From Pontederia crassipes (Eukaryota; Streptophyta; Magnoliopsida; Commelinales; Pontederiaceae), in NCBI GenBank assembly GCA_030549335.1, contig CM060183.1:35214768-35278767 (forward strand): a stretch of 64,000 bases of DNA. Direction: 5' to 3'. The first letter of the stretch is position 1. Every line of letters starts with the position of its first letter. The translations under genes and the position numbers were made by a program. Positions 12,031 to 22,966 of this stretch are shown here, piece after piece. Under the pieces are notes generated by a model. That model saw only the letters and a list, made by a program, of their open reading frames with translations, was not told the origin of the DNA and did no database searches.

Positions 12031-15000
12031 ATGGCGGTCTACCAAATCTTCATCAAGCTCCTCGATGGCCGGACCCAATGCCTTCAGGTCTCCTCCCCGA
12101 CGCTTCTCGGAGAAACCCTGAAGCGCGACCTCTTCGCGAAGACGAGGATTCCTCCCCATCTCCAGCGCCTCATCTCCGGAACCCGCGAGATCGTTGAAGA
12201 GACTCTGATCTCCGCCTCGCCCGATGGCCTCTTCCCCTCTGTCGCTCTCCTTCTCCGCCTGCCCGGCGGTAAAGGGGGTTTCGGCTCCCTCCTCCGTGGC
12301 GCCGCCACCAAAGCCGGCCAGAAGAAGACCAACAACTTCGATGCCTGCCGAGATATGAGCGGCCGTAGGCTTCGCCACGTGAACGCCGAGAAAAAGATCG
12401 AGGAGTGGAAGGCTGAGGCGGAGGATAGGAAGCTGGAGAAGTTGGCTGAGCAGTACCTGAAAAAAGTATCAAAGGAGAAACGGAAGGACTCATCGGCGGC
12501 CGTGAACAAGTACCTGGAAGAATACAGGGAGAGCACTGAAAAGTGCATGGAAGAGGTGGATGAGGCTGTGCGGCAATCTTTCATGTTGTACAAGGAGTCC
12601 AAACGCAAAGTCTTGCCTGGCATCGAGCCTTCTTCCAAGCGAATGAAGATATGGTACGATCTGATTCATTTGGTTGGTGTCTTAGTTTCAAAAAAGGATT
12701 TCTCTGCTTAACTATGGATAAATTTGGAATTTTCAGGTTGGGGAAGAAAAAGGTGGAAGAAAGTGATAGTGATGATGAAGAAGATGAAGATGAAGATAGT
12801 GATAATGGAGATGAGAAATCTGTGGTTCTCGACGGTGCAAATTCATCAAATCTAAGCAAGGTAGAAGAAGAGAACATGGGATCAGCTTCTGCTTCTGGTG
12901 CTAACTCTGATGGAGAATCATTAGGTACAAACTCTGACAAAAGCATAGAGGAAGTAAATGAAGAATCTGCTTTGAATTCTCCAACAGCAGAACAAGGTTC
13001 TGGAAGTGGGGGCAGCAATTCAGAATCAGATGGAACTGTGGAAAATGAAACGAGTGTTCAAGAACAAATTTCTGTGCCAGAGAGCGCTGATTCTAGCTTA
13101 GCACAAATAACAGATGTGAATGATCCTGTGCCAGAGGATGGGATCCATATTCCCTATGATGTTGTAATAAAGGAATCTGAAGAAGCTAATAAAGAGACAA
13201 CTGCTGGGATAATCGGTACTTCCTGCCATGAGGAGCAACTTGACTTTGAGAAATATGACTCTGCATCAGAGTTAGAGGTAATATATCTGCGTTTAATTTA
13301 CAGTTTTATCTCTATTGTCAATATTATATGTTGTGACTCTTGTCACAATTAATCTTAATTTTAGTTTGACTTCTTACCTGAAAGATAAGCTTGTATGTGC
13401 TATTTTAGTTTGAGTATACTCCATGAATGAAATGTTGAAACTTGAAGACAGTTTTTAACTTTTTGTTTAGTTAATATGCAAAACGATCCCTCAAAAAAAA
13501 AAATGCAAAACTAGACCAAATTGTCAGCTATTCCTTAGTGTCATTTAATTACCGTTTAAATTCATGGATAGTGCTCTTTATAACGAGAAGGATGACTAGC
13601 AAGATGGTAGTCATCCAGATTTCTTTGATGAAAATAAAGTTATGAAGATATGGACCAAAAGGTGCATAAAACATATAAAGAAATAAGAGGAAGAAACATG
13701 AAGTGAAAGCTAAAGCTAAAGAAAGAGCTCCCTAATCTGTCACAATTCATGGATAATTATTTATTTGAGTGTCATTTTATCACAATGTGATCTGTTTACA
13801 TAGCTTAATTTGTGTCAAATGGTTCTAAATATTAACACACATAATTGCACACTCGACAATCAAGATCGAAGAAACTAGTTAAATTGATTAATGACAACTC
13901 ATACTTATGCAATCAAATGAAGAGTTGGGTCCAAGAAAAACTGAAGTAAATTTTTTTTTTGAGGAAAAAAACCGGAGTAATGCCATCTAAAAAAGCTGAA
14001 ATAATGTGGACATGATTTTGGAGAAACTGAAATATTCTTTATTTATGTGCAAGAAATGATTTTTTTTCATTGTGAAATCTTCTCTAGAACTCCGCCTATA
14101 TTTTATAGCCGGTCCCAAGCCCGGATAAAGGAGGAGGGTTGTGTTAGGCCCCGACAGCCAGCATAAAATCATGTCGAATCTTATGAACATGGATCAACGA
14201 ATAGAGCGGAATGGCGTCGTATGATCCATGTAGCCGACCCCACCTAGTGGGATAAGGCTTTGTTGTTGTTGTTGTTGTTGTTGTGAAATCTTCTCTAGGT
14301 TTTGAAAATCTTTCCATCAATAGTTGACATCTGAAAGTTTCAAGTTTAACAAAAGCAAAGTTTGTTACGTAAGCTTCTTAACTAAAACTATATGCTGCAA
14401 GACAAGTGATATTCATGTCCATGCTAGCATAGAGCACATCTGTAACAAAACTAGAGTGTTTGCTCCATTGGTTCACATTTTCTGCTTATGGTTCATTCTT
14501 TCTGTGTATTTAGATTTGGATGTGATCAACTGAAAGGTATAAGCTTTGTAGGATAAAATGTTTGTGATTTATGTGTATGATCATCCATTGACATGCAAGA
14601 CTAGTAATGATAACTTTATTATTTTGTTTTGCGATTGTTTCTTCTCTCTTTTTAAGGAAACCTTCTATAGTGCCTGGTTTTAAATGTGATGCCACACATA
14701 CACCCCTTCAAAAAAGTCGGATTCCACACATCCACTTGTGAGTCTCTAGTCCTTGAAAGTTGAGAACACATCTGACATGTTACTTGAACTTTGTATCATC
14801 TGCCTGGATGAGAGCTTGAATTTGTGTGGTGTTTCATGAATTGGTGGATTTATTAGTTATCATTTTATTGCTATGAATTTCAGAATTGGCTACCTGGGAA
14901 TGGATTTAAAACTTGTCGGCCTTTGTTATGTTTGGACGAGACTTTTGGATCTTTCAGATGTTGATGATAAGACTGTTTGAAGTTTTTATGACAGGATTTA

Positions 15001-17605
15001 GACAATTCAATTTTAAGGTTTTTCCGTCAATTTTAAGGTTTGTGGCTAAAAATGCTGTCCTCACATCGTTTGCTTCTGGGAGAGCAACATCTTTGGTTGT
15101 TGATAGGTTGGTCTCACTACTGTTTTTTCATTGTTGTCCTTTATCTTAGTGGTTATTTTAAAAACAAATTATTTTATGATAGTTACATGATTCATGGTGG
15201 TACTCTTGTCCTCATCTTTACAATTAACAGTTAACATTCTGTTTGACCTTTGTTTATTATTACTTTGACTTTTGTTTAAATTATTATGTATCAAAAGTAC
15301 AAGTCTTGTTATAATTCTCTAAAACTTTTGTGCCATTGTCGAGTAAAATTCTTTCTGTGTCACTTCATTCAGCACATTGTTGCTGCATTGAATGAGAGCT
15401 GTTTAGCAACTTATAAAAAACATCCAGGGGTTTAACATTTCCTACATAAGGAACTTTTCAAAGCCTTCCTCTGATATGGTGATGAACAAGAATAGGATTA
15501 TGAGCCTTTTTGCCTTAGTAATTTGTCTTTGGTTGTGGGAAGTTCTTTAGTTTAGTTTTTATTTGGCATATCATGAAGCAAATTGGATGAATGAGATGGA
15601 AATAAGCATCTATGACTCATGGTTTGATCCAGTAGTATCATCTCTTCCTGGCCTAATTCCTGATGGGTTCATTTATCTCAGAGCTAGTCCTGATACTTGT
15701 CATAAGAGAATGATGGTACGCAAGAGAGCAGAGGAAGGAGGGGTAACATTAGATTATCTAAGAGATTTGCATGAAAAACATGAAAGCTGGCTCTTTCCTT
15801 TCCAAAGTGGAAACCATGGTGTACTTTCTATTGCTCAGTTACCTATGCACATGGACACATCCATACATCCTGAAATAAGAGATCCGTTATTCTATCTTGA
15901 AGCAAATCATTTGCACTCATGTATTCAGAAGGTATGAGAAAACTCCGCCTATGTTTTATAGCCGGTCCCAAGCCCGGATAAAGGAGGAGGGTTGTGTTAG
16001 GCCCCGACAGCCAGCGTTTCGAATCTCATGAACATGGATCAACGAATATGATCCATTTAGCCGACCCCACCTAGTGGGATAAGGCTTTGTTGTTGTTGTA
16101 GTTATGTGTGCGCTCCCCTCCATGGATCCTTGTGGTTTTTAATTAACAGGGATGAGGGCCATGTGCCATCATCCGATTTGATTACTTTTGTTTTAATTAT
16201 TATTCATTAACAATACTATTGTTATAATTAGCATATCCATGCCATCTCTTTCATTATGCCTAAAAAGTTGTTTAGTTGTGTCCAGTGATGAGGAAAGCTG
16301 ATCTCAACTGTTTAAGAGGAGCAACACAACATTGATGTTTCATTCATCTTCTCTTTAGCTATAGCCTGGTGATTTATATATGTTCTGGTGATTAGTAAGA
16401 CAGATTCAGTATACACCATTTGGGGGGCGTTTGGTTTCACCTAGTTCTGACGACGTTCCAATGTGACTTGGTTCGCAAGGTGGAATCAGGACGTCAACCA
16501 CTTCTTTTTTGTTTTCTTTTTTTTTTTTTGTTGACGCAACCTTTTTTTGGTTTTACAAACTTTTATTTTCTTTGTCATTTTCTCTCTTTTACCTTTCTTA
16601 TATAAAATAATTTATTTATCATATATAAAATATTTATTTTAAAGGATCAATATAAATTATTTATTACTTATCATTTCAGTAAAAAGTTTTAATATTTTGT
16701 TAAATATAAATTATTAAAAAATGTTTTATTATATTTAAATTCTATATATTTTTAGCAGTTTTTTAATAAAAATTTTATTGTATACATTTGTTTTTATTAC
16801 AACAACAACAAAGCCTTATCCCACTAGGTGGGGTCGGCAATACATTTGTTTTATTAATTAATAAAATTATATTTTATATTTATAACACTTATGTTTTATT
16901 GAAACACCTATTAAAATTAGGAAAAAATGGAGGTGTCCCCTCTTTAAAGGAGGGACACCATGTCCCGTGTGTTTCTATCCATTGGATTAGAAATTTATGG
17001 ATCATGTTTTATTCATTTTCATTTAAAGACTTTAAATTTGATTCATAGATTCTTTATCTGATGAATAAGAAGAAGGGAGACACCGTTTAAAAGAGGGACA
17101 CATTCATTAAGTCCTTAAAATTAATCTATCACATTTAATTTTTCCTATCACATCAATTACTTGGTTAATCACTCCACTCCATTAAAACACACCCTTCAAC
17201 TATTCACAACGTGGAACTCGGAAGAACCACGGTTCTAGTTTCCAAACGGCCTCTTGGAGTATTTATGGATGTTTATACGTATGTTTACTGGTGATTATTA
17301 AGATTTGCATTGAAATGTTTCAGCATACACCATGTGGAGTATTTGTAGATGTTTTTAGATATGCTTATATATATTCACATGTTTGCTGGAGTTCATTTTT
17401 ACTTTGTTGATATGACATTGCTTACTTAAATGTCGGTGCGTTGTAGGTTCTTGGTCTTGAGCGGCTCAAAGCAGAACTGCAAGCTCGGGGATTGAAATGC
17501 GGTGGTACCTTGCAGGAGCGTGCTGCTAGGCTATTCCTACTGAAGACAACCCCCTTGGAGAAGTTGCCTAAGAAGTTGCTTGCAAAGCCCTCCGGTGCAA
17601 AATAA
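12031..17605 (+). CDS. SDE2: SDE2-like splicing and genome-stability protein
   Basis: Exons 12031-12653, 12737-13277 and 17447-17605 total 1323 nt, or 440 residues plus stop. Residues 1-80 form the SDE2 ubiquitin-like region, ending in GG/KGG at residues 79-83. In yeast Sde2, cleavage after the GG by ubiquitin proteases releases an active C-terminal part that starts with lysine and joins the spliceosome; the same processing is expected here. Then come a charged coiled coil (about 110-205), an acidic stretch (about 215-235) and a Ser/Glu-rich linker. The last exon encodes a SAP-like C-terminal module (residues 389-440, with [24 protein letters not shown]) also found in SF3A3. The first exon is GC-rich, as in monocots. 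Intron 2 (13278-17446) is large and full of insertions. All junctions are GT-AG and keep frame. Confidence 0.95.
14088..14281 (+). mobile_element. SINE with RTE-like (TTG)n tail, copy a
   Basis: In SDE2 intron 2. Starts aactccgcc and ends in a (TTG)n tail. Perfect 17-bp target-site duplication tgtgaaatcttctctag at 14071-14087 and 14282-14298. The 3' 70 bases match the 3' end of the RTE LINE at 60071-61529. About 194 bp and no coding capacity. Confidence 0.9.
15551..15931 (+). pseudogene. Deoxynucleoside kinase exon fragment inside SDE2 intron 2
   Basis: An uninterrupted frame gives [40 protein letters not shown] and [20 protein letters not shown], the middle part of the plant deoxynucleoside kinase family (mitochondrial/cytosolic dNTP salvage), including its arginine-rich lid region. 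The conserved match runs from about 15569 to 15931 and stops at CIQK, exactly before GTATGAG, a good splice donor. The N-terminal P-loop exons and the C-terminal exons of the kinase are not seen nearby, so it is not a complete gene. The retained donor argues for a captured or duplicated genomic exon rather than a processed retrocopy. The listed start assumes the AG at 15549-15550 as acceptor. A SINE sits ten bases past the donor. Confidence 0.8.
15941..16099 (+). mobile_element. SINE with RTE-like tail, copy b
   Basis: Same 5' start (aactccgcc) and (TTG)n tail as copy a, with an internal deletion around the gaatatgatcc part. No convincing target-site duplication seen. Confidence 0.85.
16424..17253. 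mobile_element. TIR (MITE-like) element in SDE2 intron 2
   Basis: Ends are imperfect inverted repeats: left ggggcgtttggtttcac, right (reverse complement) gaggccgtttggaaac. The interior is AT-rich and non-coding. ttgg flanks both ends (16420-16423 and 17254-17257), possibly the target-site duplication. A partly duplicated intron segment at 17258-17336 shows what the empty site looks like. Superfamily not resolved. Confidence 0.6.
16800..16838 (-). mobile_element. 39-bp RTE/SINE 3'-tail insertion
   Basis: Reverse complement of the RTE/SINE terminus (ccgaccccacctagtggg then (TTG)n). Flanked by near-identical copies of atacatttgttttatta on both sides (about 16782-16799 and 16840-16856, one T indel). 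This is an extremely 5'-truncated retrotransposition nested in the TIR element. Confidence 0.8.
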
Positions 17606-18245
17606 AGATTATGTTTTTCATCTTTTTTTCCTGTTCCTCAAGGTCTTCCACAATACCAAGACGTAATTTTGTTGTACGCTACTGATTAGAAGTTTGATGG
17701 ATCAGCGAACTTTTTCTGTCCTAAATGAGCATGGCTTGTCTGAGGCACCAAGAATGTTAGATTCTACGAGTGTAATGAATATCGTGCCATTGAGTCGTCA
17801 TCAAGTTGTGTATATGTAATCCAGCCTTCCTGCAAGTTTAAGAAGACCTTGAGTTACTAACTCGATGTGATAATGCAACATTTTTATTCTTTTCCGAATC
17901 CTTCTAGTAGTACTAATCAATGGATCTGAAATCCTTTGTCATGTATTAGACTGGCAGTAGTCAATGAGTCTACATATTACTCTTTTTTGTTACTTGATCT
18001 ATATTTCCAGGTACATATTTTTCACCTTTTTATTTCAGAAGAAAATTTTTTCAGAAGAAAATATTTCCAGTACATATTGACTATGCAGAGAGACGCACCG
18101 GGTAGTTGTCACCTAAAATATAGAATTGTGGAAGTTATTGGTGTTCAACAAGTCTTGGTGTTGTTACCGGAATAGCTTTAAAATAGTCTTGGTGTTCGAC
18201 AACTCTTTGTTTCCCCACGGAGTTTTATTACCCTCTCTATCATAG
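17606..18245. other. SDE2 3' flank and intergenic
   Basis: Should contain the SDE2 3' untranslated region. No other gene seen. Confidence 0.5.
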
Positions 18246-18750
18246 GATAAATTATGTTAAATGTTCTTCAATTTTAACGTTTGCTTAACGATATTCTTCA
18301 ACTTGACATTGTAATACAAATATCATTCATTTTTAAATTCGTTTCACTTGGTGCTTTTTTTATTTGCGAGCGATAATCTCCCGATTGCCCCGTTGATATG
18401 ACGTCAACGCGATCATTTTTTCTCTTCCACATAAGCGATTGTCTTGGCAACATTAAAAAATAAAATAATAATTAAAAATGTTCTCTCTCTTGCTTTGCTA
18501 GAGATTGCAAGGAGGCGACCTCCCCCATCTCACCTTTTGCATGCATCGGTGAAGAGCAAAGGCCCCCCTCCCAAAAAGCGAGGTCTTGCGACCTTGTCGG
18601 AGGTCACATAGGGGAGGGCGAGGCCCCTCCCTTTTGCTCTTCGTCGGCACGGGCAAAAGGTTTGCTTTTCGCCGACGTCGACGAGGTCCCCCTCTTCATC
18701 AATTTCGAGAGTAAATTACACAATTAGTCCTCTAATTGTGAGTCGTTTGG

Positions 18751-19819
18751 GTAAATTACACGAATGATCCCTCATCTTTGAGTCGATTTCCAATTGATCC
18801 TCCAACTTCAATTTATAACCAGAACATCCTCCATCTTTCATTTTCTTGCACGCTTAATCCTCCTGATCGGTGATCACAGGTTCTTTGATTGCCTTGCTTA
18901 CATTGCCGACTTTCACTCTCATGCACGTCAGCTTAAATCGGCCACGTCATTATAAAATTTTAAAAAAAATATGAAGTTGTCCACGTCATTAAAAAAAAGT
19001 GAGTTGTGAAGAGAGAGGGAGGTGGGCGACCGGCCCCCTCTCTCTCTCTCCGTGCAGGAGAGAGGAGGGGGGCGACCGTCCCCCTCTGGTCGAGCTCGTT
19101 CGGAGGGGGACGGTCGCCCCCCCCCCCCCTCCATCTCTTTCTCCCGCACGGCGCCCCCTCCCTCTCTCTCCCGCACGGCGAGAGAGAGGGAGGGGGCGAC
19201 CCCCCCCTCTGATCCAACTCGCCGGTTGGTCGAGCTCAGTCGGCGAGCTCGATCGGAGGGGATCGCCCCCCCTCCGGTCGAGCTCGACGAGGGGGACGGT
19301 CGCCCCCCTCCTTCTCTCTCCAGGCAGTCGCCCCCCTCCCTCTCTCTCCCGCACGGAGAGAAAGAGAGGGAGGGGGGCGACCTGCCCCCCTTCTGGTCGA
19401 ATTCGCCGAAGCCCAGTGAGCTCAACCAGAGGGGGCGGTCGCCCCCCTCCTTCTCTCTCCCGCACGGCGAGAGAGAGGGAGAGGGCGACCGCCCCCCTCC
19501 GATCCAGCTCGTCGGCTGGTCGAGCTCAGCCGACGAGCTCGATCGGAGGGGGGCGGTCGCCCCCTCCTTCTCTCTTTCCAACTCATTTTTTTTAATTTTT
19601 TTAATGACGTGGACAACTTCAATTTTTTTTATTTTTTAAAATTTTTATAATGACGTGGCCGACTTAAGTTGACGTGGATGAAAGAAAGTCGGCCACGTAA
19701 GCAAGGCAACCGGGGAACCTGTGATCACCGGTCAGGAGGACTAAGCGTGCAAGAAAATGAAAGATGGAGGACGTTCCGGTTATAAATTGAAGTTGGGGGA
19801 TCATTCGTGTAATTTACCC
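18751..19819. mobile_element. Inner foldback element 1
   Basis: Inverted arms at 18751-18990 and 19590-19819 share gtaaattacacgaatgatcc, tataacc and a run around cggccacgtcattataaaat. The core 19010-19590 is GC-rich and itself made of short inverted CT/GA-rich blocks, which produces long meaningless open frames on both strands. Confidence 0.7.
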
Positions 19820-19821
19820 GA

Positions 19822-20544
19822 GTCATTTTCAAATCAGTCCCCCAACTTTAATTTGTAATTAGAAAGTCCTCCATCTTTAATTTTCTTGCACGCTTAATCC
19901 TCTTAACCGGTGATAGTGGATTTCTCGACTACCTTTCATACGTGGTCGTCTTTCTCTCTCATCCATGTTATTTAAATCATCCACGTCAAATCCTTTCCCA
20001 TTAAAATATATTAAAAAAAGTTGAGCAGGCCCGAAGGGGCCGACGGACCCCACCAATGCACGTGAGGGAGAACGAGGGGGCGGCCGCCCTCTTCTCTCTC
20101 ACGCGCGGTGAGGGAGAACGAGGGGAGCGGTGCTTCTCCCTCACGCGCGGCCCCCTCGATCTCCCTCACCGCACGTGAGGGAGAACAAGGGGAGTGCGGC
20201 CCCCCTCTGCGTTCTCGTTGGCGCGGGTGAGGACGCAAAGGGGGGCCACCACCCTCTCGTTCTCCCTCACGTGTGTCGGCGGTGGGCGCCGACCCCTTCG
20301 GGTCGGCTCAACTTTTTTTTAATATATTTTAATGGAAAAGGATCTGACGTGGTCGATTTAAATGACATGGATGAGAGAGAAATATGACCACATATGCAAA
20401 GTAATCAAGAAACTCACTGTCACTGATCAGAAGGGCTAATTGTGTAAGAAAATAAAAGATGAAAGACGTTCTGTTTACAAATTAAAGTTGAGGGACTGAT
20501 TTAAAAATGATTTAAAGTTGAGGAATCAATCGTGTAATTTACCC
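19822..20544. mobile_element. Inner foldback element 2
   Basis: Inverted arms at 19822-20040 and 20295-20544 (arms share gttgagc at the core edge, the taatatattttaatgg word, and the cttcatcttttattttctta-type block). The core is GC-rich with cacgtgagggagaac repeats. Directly abuts inner element 1; the same arm family at about 80-90 percent by eye. Confidence 0.7.
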
Positions 20545-20852
20545 TCGATTCGGGCAAAGGGGCCCCTCCCACTCCCCCCTCCCCCCACACCCCAATCTCT
20601 GCAACCTGCAAAGTAGGGAGAGAGAAATTCTTTTAATTATTATTTTATTTTTTAACATTATCATGTCGGATGAACGTGTACGTAAAGGAGAGAGGAAATG
20701 ATTGCTTGGATGTCAATGGGCAATCAGGAGACGGTCGAAGGTAAGTAAAAAAGGCACCGGGTGAAACAAGTTCAAATATAAAGAGCATTCGTGCATTAAA
20801 GTGAAGTTAGAGAATATCACATCAAAGTTGGAGGATATTTCACATTATTTAT

Positions 20853-21543
20853 GGGGAAACTTGCGAGTGTCGAAACATTGAGAGACATAAGAGTCAAGCC
20901 GTATCTATCTGCATGCCCCCATCATTTGCGTTAAGTCTTGATTTATTGGAATTAGTCGGCTCTCAACTTACGTGTGCAATAAAGGCTTAAGTGAAGCAGC
21001 AAATTAGACGGAAGAAAAGTTGGACTACACGCACTGGATTGAGCGACTACCAAGAACTAATACTTTTAAACAAGGGCATCGTCTCAGTGATAAATGTTTG
21101 AAAAATATCCTTTTTTTATGAAAAATATCATAGGTTTCAAGTTGTAAATTTTTTTTTCTTTAAAGAAAATTTGTTAGATGGAGTTTAATAATATGATCTC
21201 TGCATACAGATTGCACGTCGTAACATCACATGAAATAGTTTTGAATCTAATCTTGGAATTGGACTTCATGCTGCGGGAGGGCAAGAAAACATTGCAAACG
21301 AACGCATGTTATATATAGGAACTGTTGACACAACACAAGGCAACAACATCAAAAGTCTCTTCTTAATTTACGAGTGAGCATGCGGAGGAGAATGAGACGA
21401 TCACTTTGATTCACATCAGATCTACTGCATCTGCATGAGCGACTGCGTCTACGTACTCTTGACGAAAATTAAAGTACTGCTCTGGCTAATGGTGCAACAT
21501 TAACTAATCAAGCCATCAATTCGAGTGTAGCCAAACTATGTAT
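20853..21543. other. Intergenic
   Basis: No gene recognised. The segment next to 21544 is the 3' flank of the MGNC-type gene. Confidence 0.4.
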
Positions 21544-21927
21544 TTAACAGTGCTCCTCCGGGATGCTCGCAAGCACCGGTCTCCAGCAGCAACCCCGCCC
21601 TCCGTGGTGTGGCTTCCGGCGCCCCTTTCCTCCACTGAGCACGCCTGCAACAGCCTTCTTCCCCATTGACGGCGACCTTTGGCAGCCGGCGAGCAGCAAC
21701 AGCATCTGTGCCGCCTCCTCCTGGGTCATCACGATCCTAATCCTCACTGCATCATCTTCCTCCCCCTCGCTGCCACCCTCCAAGTTATACGATCGTTTGG
21801 AAGGAGTCATCGTTGACGTCGCTGCCGTCGTCTTCCTTGCTTTGGCGGTGGCCTCCCCGGCAGCCCCTTCATCTACGTGGCACGCCACAGTGGGCTCATG
21901 AACCAAGCAAGGGCAGCAGTTACCCAT
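21544..21927 (-). CDS. Small MGNC-type plant protein (DUF4228/PADRE-like)
   Basis: 127 residues, single exon. The N-terminus MGNCCPC has Gly2 for N-myristoylation and nearby cysteines for palmitoylation, so membrane attachment is expected. A basic/Thr-rich linker is followed by VRIRIVMTQEEAAQMLLLL and a C-terminal WRPVLASIPEE, the pattern of small plant proteins in or near the DUF4228 group, often stress-responsive; biochemical role unknown. Start chosen at the MGNC methionine rather than the in-frame ATG 11 codons upstream, because the motif must be N-terminal. A TATA box lies about 70 bases upstream and a GA-rich tract further up. High GC against AT-rich flanks supports coding. Confidence 0.75.
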   Translation of the reverse strand: MGNCCPCLVHEPTVACHVDEGAAGEATAKARKTTAATSTMTPSKRSYNLEGGSEGEEDDAVRIRIVMTQEEAAQMLLLLAGCQRSPSMGKKAVAGVLSGGKGRRKPHHGGRGCCWRPVLASIPEEHC

Positions 21928-21995
21928 GCCGTGGTTGAGTGGAGTGGAGTGTGGTGGCATGTGGTGAGACGGGGAGAAGAGGTGGCCGGAGCTGC

Positions 21996-22001
21996 TTTAT
22001 A
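21996..22001 (-). promoter_or_regulatory. TATA box of the MGNC-type gene
   Basis: TATAAA on the minus strand, 69 bases before the start codon at 21927, a suitable distance for a short 5' leader. Confidence 0.55.
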
Positions 22002-22189
22002 GTGGTGCGCGGAGTGGCAGTGAGTTTGTGTGACGAACTCACGACTGGTTCAAACAAAAGAAAACAAAACTATAAATGCAGTGTGAACCCAACTGATAGC
22101 AAGATGGGTTGTTTTGCTTGTATACATGCAACGCACCAGGACCCGTTCAAGTTGTTGGGAGCGATAAAGGCTGCCAATTTATTGTGTGT

Positions 22190-22232
22190 GAGAGAGAGAG
22201 GGGGAGAGAGAGAGAGGGAGAGAGAGAGAGAG
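22190..22232. repeat. (GA)n tract upstream of the MGNC-type gene
   Basis: GA/GGGA microsatellite. GAGA tracts are common in plant promoters; a regulatory role is only inferred. Confidence 0.8.
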
Positions 22233-22622
22233 TTGCATTCAGTAGTTCAAATTCAATGGATGCGTTGAGGAAGAGGTGAAGATGACCAAAGAAAGAGTAT
22301 GCTGGCTGGTAGTAGAGAAAACAGAGGAAACCATGAGAGAAGTTGATAGTTGAAAGTAAAACTGAAATTAGATAAACGACAACGCGCGTAAAAGTTTTTT
22401 AAGTTATAGTTCAAACTTCAAACTGAGATTTCACATCATCTTCTTTTTTACCTTTGTACAAGACACCCAACAACATCAACCTGAGGAAAACTAGAAGAAC
22501 ACTTGGAAAAATGTCGAGATTTTCAAATATTTAAGAAGAGTTAAACATTTTTCGATATTACAAAAGCAGGGCAATGTTTTTAAGTAGATGTTGAATTTAT
22601 AACAGATATAAATTCTAGAGGT
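22233..22622. other. Intergenic
   Basis: Nothing recognised between the GA tract and the copia LTR. Confidence 0.4.
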
Positions 22623-22966
22623 TGCGGAATACCTTTTGCAGCGGAAGCGGATCAGCGAGATTTTCTCACGAACTATTGACGAACACACTTGCACCTCGGG
22701 ATCAGAAACCGAACCTCCGGGGAACGGAATTCTTTGTTACAACACAAGTACTGTGGACGAACCTCTGCGAAAGTGTGTTTAGGACCTATGCTATGGGTCC
22801 CTTTTTATAGGGTGGGGAGACTTGGACGACAAGTTAGGCAGAACGCATCACGCGCGTCCAATACGCGTATGATGATGTGTCTGCGCAGGCATGCGTCTTG
22901 CCCTAATGGGCCGTGCGTATGTGCGGCCCATGTGCCCAAAAGGGCACTATTCCAACAATCTCACAC
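22623..22966 (-). repeat. 3' LTR of the copia element
   Basis: Read on the minus strand it starts TGTTGGAATAG and ends GGTATTCCGCA, giving TG...CA ends. A purine-rich tract with gacaagtgtgagat directly precedes it, as in many plant copia elements. The LTR start contains a gtgcccttttgggcac hairpin. Confidence 0.8.

Larger units (their letters stand above)
18246..20852. mobile_element. Outer long-TIR foldback element with nested inverted repeats
   Basis: The left arm (18246-18530, e.g. cattaaaaaataaaataata) is the inverted counterpart of the right arm (20600-20852). The arms resemble those of the element at 2217-2720. Two further inverted repeats lie between them. TIR length and family resemblance suggest Mutator-like foldback elements. 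No transposase and no clear outer target-site duplication. Confidence 0.65.

Noticed and set aside
12084..12638. 184-codon minus-strand frame over SDE2 exon 1
   Set aside because: GC-rich antisense shadow of SDE2.
15551..15931. A complete nested deoxynucleoside kinase gene
   Set aside because: No P-loop exon upstream and no C-terminal exon downstream could be found.
18928..19640. Long open frames on both strands (about 160-217 codons)
   Set aside because: They lie in the low-complexity GC/CT-rich core of a foldback element, overlap each other in several frames and have no family similarity; absence of stops comes from composition.
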